64,000 nucleotides of DNA. Source: Helicobacter sp. Its GTDB lineage: Bacteria; Campylobacterota; Campylobacteria; Campylobacterales; Helicobacteraceae. The first letter of the stretch is position 1, and every line of letters starts with the position of its first letter. The stretch is from positions 89,263 to 153,262 of the forward strand of contig NZ_JAAVGY010000040.1 in NCBI RefSeq assembly GCF_014799995.1. The letters are read 5' to 3'. Under the pieces are notes generated by a model. The model worked only from the letters and a program-made list of their open reading frames with translations, was not told the origin of the DNA and did no database searches. Both the position numbers and the translations under genes were made by a program. This document shows, piece by piece, positions 18,504 to 27,684 of the stretch.

Positions 18504-19355
18504 TTATTTTAGCATAACATCTAATCCATTTTTGGTTGTAATGGGCAAATAGGTATCAGTGATTTTCACAAACATTGCTCCCTTTGGAATCTCTTTTTGA
18601 ATGGTTTGTGAGGATTTTTGGCTGCTTGTGATTTCTAAAATATTTAAATTTTTATCAAAAAATATCAATTTGGGATACCATAAGACCCCATTGCTTGATT
18701 TGACTTCTAGACGTTTGCCTTGCTCAACTTGATACCAATACTCGCCTTTTAAATTTGCTTTGTGATTTGTCTCATTGGTTGTCAATTTGGTGGCTTTTGG
18801 ATATTGGAATGTATTATTGGTAATCGTGTAATTCCATTGGTGAATGCTGCTTCGTTCGATGCTTTGCACTCTATAACCATAATGATATAATTTTTCTTGT
18901 AAAAGCGTTGGGTCAATTGCATATTCTGTGTTCATAGAGAGAATGAATTTAAATTTCTGCTCCTCTAGCAAACTTTCTTTGAGTAAGAAATAATAATATC
19001 CCATTTCATTTAATATATCATATAATATGCTTGTAAAAGTTGCTGGATTTTCACTTACGGTAAAAGATACTTCAAGCTCCATTGGTTGTTTAAAAGTTAG
19101 CTTTAAGAGTCCATTTTGTTTGAGTGTATTAGAAATTTTATATAAATCTGGCTGCTTTGCGTCATTTAAAAAATACCCCTGATTGCTAAAAAGTCGTTGG
19201 ATAAACTTTTGATTTGTCTTATATTCTTGCACTCCTAAAAGTTGCATTACTTTGTAGTCAATCGGATTTTGCATTACAGGAGTTTGTGCATAAAGTTGGA
19301 TTGCAAGCAAGTCAAAAAGAATCGCAAAGATAAACCATTGAGAGATTTTTACCAC
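18504..19355 (-). CDS. Exported protein of unknown function
   Basis: A 283-residue protein with an N-terminal signal-like helix (WFIFAILFDLLAIQLYAQ). Its mature part is mainly beta-type with repeated YYFLL/YGYRV segments and no cysteine or catalytic motif. Its start overlaps the end of the RodZ-like gene upstream by 7 bases, so it is translationally coupled to it. It is probably periplasmic. I recall two unassigned genes at the same place beside the TrmH gene in H. pylori (HP0554-0555), but orthology is inferred from order only. Confidence 0.7.
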   Translation of the reverse strand: MVKISQWFIFAILFDLLAIQLYAQTPVMQNPIDYKVMQLLGVQEYKTNQKFIQRLFSNQGYFLNDAKQPDLYKISNTLKQNGLLKLTFKQPMELEVSFTVSENPATFTSILYDILNEMGYYYFLLKESLLEEQKFKFILSMNTEYAIDPTLLQEKLYHYGYRVQSIERSSIHQWNYTITNNTFQYPKATKLTTNETNHKANLKGEYWYQVEQGKRLEVKSSNGVLWYPKLIFFDKNLNILEITSSQKSSQTIQKEIPKGAMFVKITDTYLPITTKNGLDVMLK

Positions 19356-20278
19356 CCTAATCCCCTCGTGTGTTGGTTGTATTGAGCAAGCGTAATTTCA
19401 CTGAAGTTTCCTGCTTCATCTACCATAAAGAGCATTTTTTCTGCTTTATTATAATTGGTGAGTTCGCCATCAAGATTTAAATTGAGCATTCCGTGTCCTG
19501 TGATAATGGTCTGCGGACGCGTTAAATCAATTTCAATGGCATTGCTTGTGAGGAGCGAATCTTTTTTTTGTGTATCCAAATAAACGATTCCAATCCAAAC
19601 ATTAGAACGTGGGATAATTTCTAGCTTTCTTGCCTTTGTAGCTTTGGTTGGCTCAACTTGCGTGGTTTGTGTGGAATCTTGTTCTATATTAGTTGTTTGT
19701 GGCAATTCATTCATAGGTGCAGAAGCCGATGCGTCTAAAGAATGATTCATTGGTAGTGGTTCTGTATGAGAGAGTGTATCAGCATTGTTTGTTGCGTTAT
19801 TTTCTGCCTCACTTGTGCTTTCAATCTGACTTTCTGTGGTATTTTGAGTGGTTAGAGATTCCGTCTGCACTGATTTTTGAGTAGTGGAATCTTTGGTTGG
19901 AATAAGATTGTTAGCGAAATTAGTATAGACATAGAATCCAACACCCAATAAAAGAATTGCAATCGCTACTAAAATAGTGTATTGTTTGGAGTTGTTTTGT
20001 TTTGTGATTTCGTGTGTAATCTTGAAGTTGATGATGGTTTCTAAATTTTCTGTTTTTTGTTCGTGGCTATTGCAAAATTCATTATATTCGTCTTGCCACT
20101 TTTGTAAATCTACATTATACTCTCGCTCTAAAATTTTTACGAGTCCGATTGTTGTCGTGTGGTCGTGTAATTCTTCAAAGTTAGAATCCAAGATACATTG
20201 GATTTTATTTAATGCCATATGCGTATGCTTGGAAATTTCTTTCGCCCCGATTTTTTTTAATTTTTCAATATCTTCCAT
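19349..20278 (-). CDS. RodZ-like bitopic membrane protein
   Basis: A 309-residue protein with RodZ-type architecture. An N-terminal helical region of about 80 residues could form a helix-turn-helix. One transmembrane helix follows (about 99-118, ILVAIAILLLGVGFYVY), then a long Ser/Thr/Gln/Glu-rich linker. The C terminus is a beta-rich domain (WIGIVYLDTQKKDS...GHGMLNLNLDGE) like the DUF4115 domain of RodZ. RodZ links MreB to the cell-wall machinery. The assignment rests on layout, not on close identity. The gene overlaps the TrmH-family gene by 14 bases. Confidence 0.6.
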   Translation of the reverse strand: MEDIEKLKKIGAKEISKHTHMALNKIQCILDSNFEELHDHTTTIGLVKILEREYNVDLQKWQDEYNEFCNSHEQKTENLETIINFKITHEITKQNNSKQYTILVAIAILLLGVGFYVYTNFANNLIPTKDSTTQKSVQTESLTTQNTTESQIESTSEAENNATNNADTLSHTEPLPMNHSLDASASAPMNELPQTTNIEQDSTQTTQVEPTKATKARKLEIIPRSNVWIGIVYLDTQKKDSLLTSNAIEIDLTRPQTIITGHGMLNLNLDGELTNYNKAEKMLFMVDEAGNFSEITLAQYNQHTRGLGW

Positions 20279-20951
20279 TGATGATCCTATCTATTAAAAT
20301 TGCCCCCGCTGTGCTCACATTGAGAGAATCAAATTCTCTTTTTTGCGGAATGGTTAAATTTGTATCCATTTTCTTTAAGATTTTATGACTTAAGCCTTCC
20401 ATTTCATTGCCCAAAAATAATGCTTTTTTGCCCTTTGGTATTTGCGTTAGATTCGCACCCTTTGGACTTGTTCCATAAAGAGTAAAATGAGCCAATTTAA
20501 GCTCATTGGCAACATCTAGCGCATTATGCACCACTGCAAAAGGCATATCTAGCATTGCGCCTGCACTTGTGCGCAACGCCCCTTCTTGCTTCAATTCCTT
20601 TAAGCCGCAAATAACGATTCCATCTATTCCAAGCACATAACTACTGCGGAAGAGTGCCCCAAGATTCCCTACATCGTTAATGCCACACAGCACAAGCACG
20701 AAAGACATTGTTTTAATCGCGTTAAATTCTAATGGTTCAAGAGGGGAAATCTCTAGCAAATAGCCTTGATGATTGCCCCCTTTTGCTAAGGCTTGCGCCT
20801 TTTTGGAATCTATGCGCAATAGAGGAACATTAAGCTTTGCAAAAGCGTTAAATTGCCTTTTATCAATCTCTTTTGCAAGGTAAATGGTTTGTATTTTTTC
20901 GCAATGTTTTAAAAGAACAAGTTCAGCAATGCGCTTCCCATAAACAATCAT
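20265..20951 (-). CDS. TrmH/SpoU-family RNA 2'-O-methyltransferase
   Basis: A 228-residue SPOUT methyltransferase. The knot motifs are visible: GINDVGNLGALFRSSYVLGIDG (motif 1), LFLGNEMEGLSHKIL (motif 2) and FDSLNVSTAGAILIDRI (motif 3). They bind SAM in the C-terminal knot, and the N-terminal part is the substrate-binding domain. It could be the 23S rRNA G2251 enzyme (RlmB) or a tRNA enzyme; the sequence does not decide. The order rpmE, rsmI, TrmH matches H. pylori. Confidence 0.88.
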   Translation of the reverse strand: MIVYGKRIAELVLLKHCEKIQTIYLAKEIDKRQFNAFAKLNVPLLRIDSKKAQALAKGGNHQGYLLEISPLEPLEFNAIKTMSFVLVLCGINDVGNLGALFRSSYVLGIDGIVICGLKELKQEGALRTSAGAMLDMPFAVVHNALDVANELKLAHFTLYGTSPKGANLTQIPKGKKALFLGNEMEGLSHKILKKMDTNLTIPQKREFDSLNVSTAGAILIDRIINGRY

Positions 20952-20984
20952 TGATTTTATCCTATTTTTTCTTAAAATTTTTGT

Positions 20985-21818
20985 TTATTTTGTTAATTGT
21001 GCATAATATTCACTTGCATTTCCGCCTTTTAATTTTGCCAAAATTTTTGCTTTGATTTTGGGCGGAATCTCTAAGTTGAGCAACATTTCTTGTGTCAAAA
21101 CTTTTTCTTCTGGATTTTGGGGTGCTTTCTCAAGGACAATCACCCATTCACCCTTGAGAAATGCAGAATCTTGAGCGTAATTTTGTAAAAAGGATTCTTG
21201 AATTTGCATCAGTGTGCCTTTGAAGGTTTGTTGGTATTTTTTGGTGAGCTCTTTTGCCAAAAATACTTCGCGTTTGGAATCAATTTGTGTCATTAATTCT
21301 AAAGTCTCTAGCAATCTATGCGGAGATTCGTAAAAGACAATGGGATAAAGACTTTTAAAGGCTTGTTGCAAGGCTTGCAATCGTTCTTTTACCTTGTGTG
21401 GCAAGAATCCTAAGAAACTAAATTCTTTCTCTATGATTCCGCTAAAGGCAACTGCTAGGGTTACCGCGCTAATCCCTCCTAAAACTTCATAAGGCAGATG
21501 ATGGCATTGTAAAAATCTGACGAGTTCTACTCCGGGGTCGCTGATGCAGGGCATTCCCGCATCGCTTAAAAAACCAATGTTTTGGTTAAAAAAATCTAAT
21601 GTCATCTGACTTAAAAATTGGGATTGGTTATGCGTGTGAAAAGCGAAATATTGATAGTCTTTTGCAGGCAAAAGATTGCGTTCAATCAGTAATGTAATGA
21701 GCTTTTTACTCATTCTTGTATCCTCGCACAAAAGCACTTCGCATTGCTGCAAAGCCTCTAATGTACGTAGTGTAATGTCTTGTAGATTACCAATTGGAGT
21801 TGGCAGAAAAGTAACCAT
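20985..21818 (-). CDS. rsmI: 16S rRNA (cytidine-1402-2'-O)-methyltransferase
   Basis: A 277-residue tetrapyrrole-methylase-fold protein. The N-terminal LPTPIGNLQDITLRTLEAL, the CEDTRMSKKL segment and the FLSDAGMPCISDPG loop that contacts SAM are typical of RsmI. It methylates C1402 in the decoding centre of 16S rRNA. The length is normal. It lies between rpmE and the TrmH gene in the order known from H. pylori, with 18 bases to rpmE, suggesting co-transcription of these translation-related genes. Confidence 0.93.
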   Translation of the reverse strand: MVTFLPTPIGNLQDITLRTLEALQQCEVLLCEDTRMSKKLITLLIERNLLPAKDYQYFAFHTHNQSQFLSQMTLDFFNQNIGFLSDAGMPCISDPGVELVRFLQCHHLPYEVLGGISAVTLAVAFSGIIEKEFSFLGFLPHKVKERLQALQQAFKSLYPIVFYESPHRLLETLELMTQIDSKREVFLAKELTKKYQQTFKGTLMQIQESFLQNYAQDSAFLKGEWVIVLEKAPQNPEEKVLTQEMLLNLEIPPKIKAKILAKLKGGNASEYYAQLTK

Positions 21819-21836
21819 ATTCCAATCAATAAAGGA

Positions 21837-22040
21837 TTATTTGAGATTGTATCTTTGTTTGAATTTTTCAACTCTTCCCGCAGTATCTACAACCTTATCA
21901 GAGCCTGTGTAGAAAGGGTGGCAGAAAGAGGAAATATCAATTCTTAATTCAGGTTTGACACTCATTACTTCAATTTGTTTTCCGCTTGTAACACAAGTTA
22001 CTTTGCAGGGGACATATTCGGGGTGGATTCCTTTTTTCAT
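21837..22040 (-). CDS. rpmE: 50S ribosomal protein L31
   Basis: A 67-residue protein with the family signature MKKGIHPEY at the start and HPFYTGSDKVVDTAGRVEKF in the second half. Of the four zinc cysteines of the zinc-containing type (16, 18, 37 and 40 in E. coli), only C16 and C40 are present; an extra C12 occurs. It therefore probably binds no zinc, or binds it differently. It heads the minus-strand cluster with rsmI and is divergent from hisS. Confidence 0.95.
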   Translation of the reverse strand: MKKGIHPEYVPCKVTCVTSGKQIEVMSVKPELRIDISSFCHPFYTGSDKVVDTAGRVEKFKQRYNLK

Positions 22041-22179
22041 AAAACAAGCCTTTAAAATAATTCAAAATAAAGTGCGAATCATATCTAAAAAATACTAAGA
22101 TTTAGCATAAATTTTAAAAATCTTTAGCATATTTTTGTTAAACTTTTTGCTTTATTTTAGATATAAAATCGGAGCAAAA

Positions 22180-23484
22180 ATGATTACCCCACGCACTTTA
22201 AGTGGTTTTAAAGACAGGCTTCCTAAGGAATCTTATGCGAAGTCAAAAATGCTAAAAAGCATTGTAGAATCCTTTGAAAGATTCGGCTTCTCTCCTATTG
22301 AGACGCCACATTTAGAATATGCAGAGATTCTAAAAAAACAAGGCAGCGAGGAAATCCAAAAAGAAATGTATCATTTCCTAGACCACGGGGGGCGCGAAGT
22401 AGCCTTGCGATTTGATTTGACCGTTCCGCTAGCGCGCTTTATTTCACAATATAAGAATGAATTAGGCTTGCCTTTTAAGCGGTATTGTATCGGTAATGTG
22501 TTTCGTGGTGAGAGGGCGCAAAAGGGGAGATATAGGGAATTTACACAATGTGATTTTGACTTTATCGGCACGCGAAGCATAGGAAGTGATGCGGAGATTG
22601 TCCAAGTGATTTATCAGACTTTGCGTCATTTGGGCGTGGAGCATTTTACGATTCATCTCAATAATCGCAAAATCTTTAATGGCTTAATGGAATCTTTGGG
22701 CGTAGAGGCACAAACGATTGAAGTGCTAAGGATTATTGATAAGATTGACAAAATCGGACGAGAGAGCGTGTGCGAGGAATTGCAAGCTAAAACCTCCCTA
22801 AGTAGTGAAAATATCGTAATGCTTTTGGATTTCATTGCGCAAAGACAGCAGGGAAGCGCATTAGAATTTTTGCATAAGTTAGAATCCTATAAGACACTTA
22901 GTGCGACTTTAGCGGAGGGTATCAATGAGCTTTTCGCACTTTGCGAGCTATTAGAGCCTCTGATTCCTCAAGAATTTTATCAAATCAACCTTTCTATTGC
23001 GCGTGGGCTTGGGTATTATACGGGAATCATTTATGAGACGACATTGGACGATTTGCCAAGCTTGGGTTCTGTTTGCTCGGGCGGACGTTATGATAATCTG
23101 ACACAAAACTTTTCTAACGATTCTTTAAGCGGCGTGGGCGCGAGTATTGGGCTAGATAGAATGCTTGCAGGGCTGGAGGAGCTAGGCTTGATACGCAGTG
23201 AAAATGTCGCAAATGCCTTGCTGATTCCACTTCAGAGCCTAAAATATGGTTATTTTGTTGCACAAAATTTGCGTGAATTGGGCTTAAAGATAGAAGTCTA
23301 TCCCGAGATTGTGAAACCCAAGAAGTCTTTTGCCTATGCGAATACTAGAGGATATAAATATGTCATCGTGCTAGGTGAGGAAGAGGAATCTCAAAGGACT
23401 TATACACTTAAAAATATGGAGAGCGGGGAACAAAAATATCATTTAAGTTTGGAATCCCTTGTGGAGTGTTTGCACAATGCTTAG
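22180..23484 (+). CDS. hisS: Histidyl-tRNA synthetase
   Basis: A 434-residue class II synthetase. Motif 1 falls around GFSPIETPHLEY, motif 2 around RYCIGNVFRGERAQKGRYREF and motif 3 around GVGASIGLDRML. The histidine-specific ARGLGYYTG segment and a C-terminal anticodon-binding domain are also present. I chose the ATG at 22180 with GGAG 5 bases upstream, since the longer frame from 22135 adds only a non-conserved hydrophobic stretch. The gene stands alone, followed by a repeat-rich gap of more than 500 bases. Confidence 0.96.
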   Translation: MITPRTLSGFKDRLPKESYAKSKMLKSIVESFERFGFSPIETPHLEYAEILKKQGSEEIQKEMYHFLDHGGREVALRFDLTVPLARFISQYKNELGLPFKRYCIGNVFRGERAQKGRYREFTQCDFDFIGTRSIGSDAEIVQVIYQTLRHLGVEHFTIHLNNRKIFNGLMESLGVEAQTIEVLRIIDKIDKIGRESVCEELQAKTSLSSENIVMLLDFIAQRQQGSALEFLHKLESYKTLSATLAEGINELFALCELLEPLIPQEFYQINLSIARGLGYYTGIIYETTLDDLPSLGSVCSGGRYDNLTQNFSNDSLSGVGASIGLDRMLAGLEELGLIRSENVANALLIPLQSLKYGYFVAQNLRELGLKIEVYPEIVKPKKSFAYANTRGYKYVIVLGEEEESQRTYTLKNMESGEQKYHLSLESLVECLHNA

Positions 23485-23530
23485 GGGGCTTTGGTAGAGA
23501 TTCCATTGTAAAGTGTTCTGTATGTTTGAT

Positions 23531-23860
23531 TTATGGATTGCTTCGGGCTTTATCCTCACAATGACGTAGTAGTTGGCTTTGCGTCATTGTGAGACGCACA
23601 AAGTGCAATGAAGTGATCTATAATCGTGCATACTTGCGATTCTGCCACTGCGTCATTGCGAGGAGTGTAACGACGAAGCAATCCATAATTAAGCACATTC
23701 ATAATTCTGCCACTTCAGTCATTGCGAAGCCTTTGTAAAAGGCTGTGGCAATCTATAATCTTGCAAATAGAGTTTTTACAATGGAATCTTTAGAAATCTT
23801 AGGGTAGTGCATTATTATAGATTGCTTCGTCTCTCACTGCGTTCGTTCCTCGCAATGACG
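23531..23860. repeat. Cluster of five palindromic intergenic repeats
   Basis: The 540-base gap between hisS and the next gene holds no gene I can support. It contains five copies of a 35-47 bp unit in both orientations: 23531-23566 (minus), 23581-23625, 23650-23690 and 23717-23760 (plus), and 23814-23860 (minus). Each unit runs from GTCATTGCGA (or GTCATTGTGA) to GCAATC(C/T)ATAAT, with a variable, partly self-complementary centre. A truncated end (GGGCAATCCATAAT) occurs near 23909. The spacing is irregular, unlike CRISPR. They look like REP-type mobile palindromes and may form hairpins in RNA. Confidence 0.8.
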
Positions 23861-23981
23861 ACAAGCTAAACACTTCAGTACTTGCAAGCAAGTCTTTAAA
23901 CCTATGGGCAATCCATAATACAGAATCCCATAAAATAATAATCCTCCCTTAAGTTTTGCGTCAAAATACCGATATTAATGC

Positions 23982-23987
23982 TATAAT
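23982..23987 (+). promoter_or_regulatory. Probable -10 box for the secreted-protein gene
   Basis: TATAAT preceded by TGC, 38 bases before the ATG at 24026, in AT-rich DNA just beyond the repeat cluster. It matches the TGC-TATA(A/C/G)T form seen before cysS and the second type III operon in this window. Confidence 0.5.
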
Positions 23988-24025
23988 AAAAGAGTCTTAA
24001 AGTTAAATTTAAGAAGGAATTGGCG

Positions 24026-25105
24026 ATGAAAAAGGCTTGTTTGGCTGTATTTCTATGTGTAGGCTTGGCATTAGGTTTAAATGCGATGGAGATAAATTTA
24101 CCCAAAAATGCCAAAATTGGTAAGACTTTGGAGGGCAAAGCACTTCAAGAAGTGCTACAAAAAGTAGCAAATAGCAAAAAAGGGTTGATAGAGAAAAGCA
24201 AAGGCGAAATACAAATAAAAGGTATTGTAGATGTGAATTCTTTTACTTTTAATCCTGATACAGATATTTTGGTAGAGGTTACAGATTCTAGCAGTTCGCA
24301 GATTTTGTATTATTTGGCAGCAAAAAAGAACAAACAAACTTTTTGCACTCCAATAAGACAGGGTGAAGAGGAAAATAAAAATAATAGTTGGATTCTGCCT
24401 TTAGCAAATAGCGACGAATGGGGAGAGATTAGGAAAGCCTACGATGGAGTTTTTCAAGCAGATAATACAGGGGGACCAAGAACCGCAACCAATAGCGCGG
24501 GAATGTGGATATATGCGACTTCTTACAAAGATTTTGCAAATGCAATAATATTTTCACGTAATTATAGTGGGAATGGACCAAAGAGGACAGACTACTTTCA
24601 CGCAGTGATTAATGCAGATGGAACATTGCAAATTACCTCCGCTTTGACTCCTACTTCAGTGGATAGAGTTTATACTACAAAACCCTATCCGCTCAATGAA
24701 TGGGTGTATATCCAAGCGTTTCAACAGGCAAATCTTTACACAATAGGCTGGAAGACAGCAACAGATGAGGAGAGGAAATCTAAGACTTTTACAAGGAATG
24801 TAGATTTAGAAGGTAAAGATTTTGACAATATTTTTAATTATGTAAATCCAAATTCTTGTGTGCCTGTGAAAGAATTTTTTTGGCAACCCGGCATTTATAT
24901 GTTTGAACTTATGAATAATTATAATGCAAAATCTAAACTTATCAGACAAAATAGGCAAAATGTCTTTGGATTAGACACGGAACTTGTAGATAATATCAAT
25001 GCTGTGATAATGGAGCAACCCTCATTTTTGGCAGAGGATTCTTTCGTTGTGTATGCTGATAGCGATGATATTGTAATAGACATTAGAAATGCAATAGGAC
25101 TTTAA
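24026..25105 (+). CDS. Secreted protein of unknown function
   Basis: A 359-residue protein with a clear signal peptide (KKACLAVFLCVGLALGLNA, cleavage likely after residue 21). The mature part is beta-rich with segments such as NSAGMWIYATSYKDF and NEWVYIQAF. It could be a lectin-like (LamG-type) fold, but that is a guess. The ATG at 24026 has AAGGA 7 bases upstream. The next gene begins directly after the stop codon and in the same frame, so the two are coupled or were once one gene. Confidence 0.7.
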   Translation: MKKACLAVFLCVGLALGLNAMEINLPKNAKIGKTLEGKALQEVLQKVANSKKGLIEKSKGEIQIKGIVDVNSFTFNPDTDILVEVTDSSSSQILYYLAAKKNKQTFCTPIRQGEEENKNNSWILPLANSDEWGEIRKAYDGVFQADNTGGPRTATNSAGMWIYATSYKDFANAIIFSRNYSGNGPKRTDYFHAVINADGTLQITSALTPTSVDRVYTTKPYPLNEWVYIQAFQQANLYTIGWKTATDEERKSKTFTRNVDLEGKDFDNIFNYVNPNSCVPVKEFFWQPGIYMFELMNNYNAKSKLIRQNRQNVFGLDTELVDNINAVIMEQPSFLAEDSFVVYADSDDIVIDIRNAIGL

Positions 25106-26947
25106 ATGTATTTGGGAAAAACTGGTGATTTAAAGCATTTGTTTGCAAATGTAAATTCTGATGAGGCATTAAAAATAAAAAATAGATTAAACATTAAAAA
25201 TAAAGTAGAGCTAGATGAAAATGGGAAGCCAAAAATTATCAACGGAAAGTATCAATGGAACGCAGAATATAGAGCAGAGTTGAGAGACTCTGCCAACAAA
25301 TCCGCAAATAATTTTCTAATGTCTCATTCTAGTTTTCAGAGCTTTAATAATCGCAATATTGTCAATTTTACAAATCTAGTAGGCAAGAATGTGTGGAGTT
25401 CTCGAGGAAGTCAATATACCTTTAACATCGGACACTTTAATAATGAGAGAGGCGATTATAGTTCTGTATTTTCAAGAAACAATGGTGCTTATTATACAGG
25501 CAGTGATTATTTGCAACTAAATGCACTTGCGGAATCTACGAAGCTAAAAACCGCAATGGGAGATGCGGAAGTTTTCTTGGATATGTTTGACGATAACGAT
25601 TCTTTAGGTGTGGGTGATGTCGGGAAGCTTGGGAATCTCTTTAACTTTGATAGCAATAATGACGGATTTTTAGACAGAGAGGACGCGCTATTTTCTAAGC
25701 TGAAAATTCGTGTAGATAAGGGCAATGGAGAAGTAAGAATCGCAAAATTAAGTGATGTGGTTAGCAGAATAGATTTGTATGATTTCATCAAGGGCTATGA
25801 TAAAAGTATAGGGTATGATGGGCTAACTCTAGCGCAAATCAAAGAATATCGCTCAAACTTTCACTTTAGCAAGATTCCATATGATAAAAAACTAAGTCCT
25901 TATGAGGATATTCGCGCATTTAGGGGGCAGGAAATGAGCCTCTTCCCGCCCGAGCAACATTACAAAAAGATAGACCAAAAAGACATTCGGGCGATGTTTG
26001 AGGCTTATGGGGATAAAGAGGGTTGGATTAATTTAAAAGACAAGGAAGTCAATGAAGCCCTTTTTGCAAGTGGGGAGTTTATCACAAATTTCGCTTACAA
26101 AAAGACGAATCTAGCAGGAGTAGAAGTGCTAGAGGAGTTTAAGGTGGTAGATAGACTAGATGATGGCTCACGTCCATCGCCTTTTTATGAGGGGACAAAT
26201 ATACGCGAGTTTGAGGAAAAATGGAATCGGATTTATGGTAAAAATCGCCCAAGCTATGAGGAGCGGTATAAAGAGGCATTTGCGAAGCTGTATGATGACT
26301 ATTATGCGGCGAAAAATAGCTTTATGGGCGCAAAAGAGAGTCTGCTTAATAATGAGCTAGTAGATAGTGCTATAAAGGATAAAGTAGAATCACTAGAGGA
26401 ATCTACTCAAATGAGTGCAATCAAGCAGGAGTTTTATAATATTGCTGGAATAGAATTTAGTGAGGAGCGGTTAGAGAGCATAAAAAACGCATTAGATGAC
26501 CCAATTTTGAGCAAGGAAGTCGTAGCGGCTATGCAAGATGCAGATGCGGTAACTTCTATGAGGCTTGAAAAAGATGGGCGGATTCTACTTCGCTTTGATT
26601 CGGGACGCGAGATTCTAGTAGAGGGACTTTATAATGAGACAGGAGAGCTTTATATCACCAAAAGAGGCGAGAGAGCAAGTATAAGCTTGGCGGCACAAAG
26701 TATGAATGATGAGGAGTTAAGCAAGATTGACTTTAGCGAATATGGAATCAAGCAAGGTGATGACATTGTAAGCCTGCAAGACATTGGTGCGCAAATGATT
26801 CATAAACTAATGGACAATAATAATAAATTTCTAGGATTCGCGATTTCTGTTGCTGGACAAAAGCAAGAAATGATAGTGGAGAATCTCTATAATCTCTATA
26901 CAATTAATCATCTGAATAAAGAGCGAAGTTTCGCATTAGAGGCTTAA
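25106..26947 (+). CDS. Large EF-hand-containing protein of unknown function
   Basis: A 613-residue, highly charged protein without its own signal peptide. An acidic pair of calcium-binding-like loops occurs at about residues 162-193: DDNDSLGVGD, then a good EF-hand loop D182-SNNDGFLDRED193. The C-terminal 150 residues are helical and acidic. AGGA lies 6 bases before the ATG and overlaps the end of the preceding gene. The frame is continuous with that gene apart from one TAA. The function is unknown; calcium binding is inferred from the loop alone. Confidence 0.65.
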   Translation: MYLGKTGDLKHLFANVNSDEALKIKNRLNIKNKVELDENGKPKIINGKYQWNAEYRAELRDSANKSANNFLMSHSSFQSFNNRNIVNFTNLVGKNVWSSRGSQYTFNIGHFNNERGDYSSVFSRNNGAYYTGSDYLQLNALAESTKLKTAMGDAEVFLDMFDDNDSLGVGDVGKLGNLFNFDSNNDGFLDREDALFSKLKIRVDKGNGEVRIAKLSDVVSRIDLYDFIKGYDKSIGYDGLTLAQIKEYRSNFHFSKIPYDKKLSPYEDIRAFRGQEMSLFPPEQHYKKIDQKDIRAMFEAYGDKEGWINLKDKEVNEALFASGEFITNFAYKKTNLAGVEVLEEFKVVDRLDDGSRPSPFYEGTNIREFEEKWNRIYGKNRPSYEERYKEAFAKLYDDYYAAKNSFMGAKESLLNNELVDSAIKDKVESLEESTQMSAIKQEFYNIAGIEFSEERLESIKNALDDPILSKEVVAAMQDADAVTSMRLEKDGRILLRFDSGREILVEGLYNETGELYITKRGERASISLAAQSMNDEELSKIDFSEYGIKQGDDIVSLQDIGAQMIHKLMDNNNKFLGFAISVAGQKQEMIVENLYNLYTINHLNKERSFALEA

Positions 26948-27011
26948 AAGTAGCATAAGAGTTTATACTATGAGGAAGTTTTATACTTAGGTTTATGATT
27001 GTGCTTTGAAC

Positions 27012-27047
27012 CCAAGCAGGATTCCTTAAGAGAATCCTAAGGCTTGG
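27012..27047. terminator. Strong hairpin between convergent genes
   Basis: Nested inverted repeats: outer CCAAGC (27012-27017) with GCTTGG (27042-27047) and inner AGGATTC with GAATCCT, around a 7-base loop. It lies between the ends of the EF-hand gene and sodB, where a bidirectional terminator is expected. There is no long T run, so it may act with Rho or as an RNA 3'-end stabiliser. Confidence 0.55.
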
Positions 27048-27057
27048 AATCTACAAA

Positions 27058-27684
27058 TTAGGAATGAAGAGACTTTGTGTATTCTTTGACGGCTTCTAAA
27101 CCATTTTTCTTTGCTGCTTCTAACACTTTAGAAACAAATTCCCAATTAATATGATTAAAAAACTGCTCTAAATATGCCGGACGCGCGTTTCTGTGGTCAA
27201 TATAATAGGCGTGTTCCCATACATCTACGACAAGCACAGGGATTAGCTTATCAGTTACAGGAGTTTGTGCGTTGCTAGTTTGTTTGATTTCTAGCTTTTT
27301 GGTGTCAGGATTATAGACAACCCAGCACCAACCAGAGCCAAAAAGTGTTGTAGCAGCATTCAGGAATGCTTCTTTAAATTTTGCCAAATCCCCAAAACTA
27401 ACCTTGATAGCTTCCTCTAGCTCCGCACTTCTTGCGCTTGTTGCAGGAGTAATGCAATCCCAATAAAAATCGTGATTATAGACTTGTGCCGCGTTATTGA
27501 ACAATCCACCTTGTGCTTGAGTGAGAATCTCAAACAAAGATTTGCTTTCAAACTCTGTGCCTTTAATCAGGTTGTTGAGATTGTTGATGTAGGTTTGATG
27601 GTGTTTGCCATAATGATATTCGCAGGTTTCTTTACTCACTAAGCCCGCAATTTCTGAAAATGGTAAGGTTCGTAATTTAAACAT
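27058..27684 (-). CDS. sodB: Iron superoxide dismutase
   Basis: A 208-residue Fe/Mn-family superoxide dismutase. The four metal ligands fit the family: H24 (CEYHYGKHHQTY), H71 (VYNHDFYW), and D154 and H158 (VDVWEHAYYIDHRN). FNNAAQVYNH and the overall match to E. coli SodB favour iron. There is no signal peptide, as in H. pylori SodB. A TATAAT box on the minus strand near 27735 is the likely promoter. I see no convincing Fur box. Confidence 0.96.
   Translation of the reverse strand: MFKLRTLPFSEIAGLVSKETCEYHYGKHHQTYINNLNNLIKGTEFESKSLFEILTQAQGGLFNNAAQVYNHDFYWDCITPATSARSAELEEAIKVSFGDLAKFKEAFLNAATTLFGSGWCWVVYNPDTKKLEIKQTSNAQTPVTDKLIPVLVVDVWEHAYYIDHRNARPAYLEQFFNHINWEFVSKVLEAAKKNGLEAVKEYTKSLHS

Noticed and set aside
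22135..22179. Longer N terminus for hisS
   Set aside because: The extra 15 residues are hydrophobic and unlike the family, and the GGAG site fits the ATG at 22180.
23531..23860. Possible CRISPR array
   Set aside because: Units occur in both orientations, vary in length and are irregularly spaced, and no cas gene is in the window.
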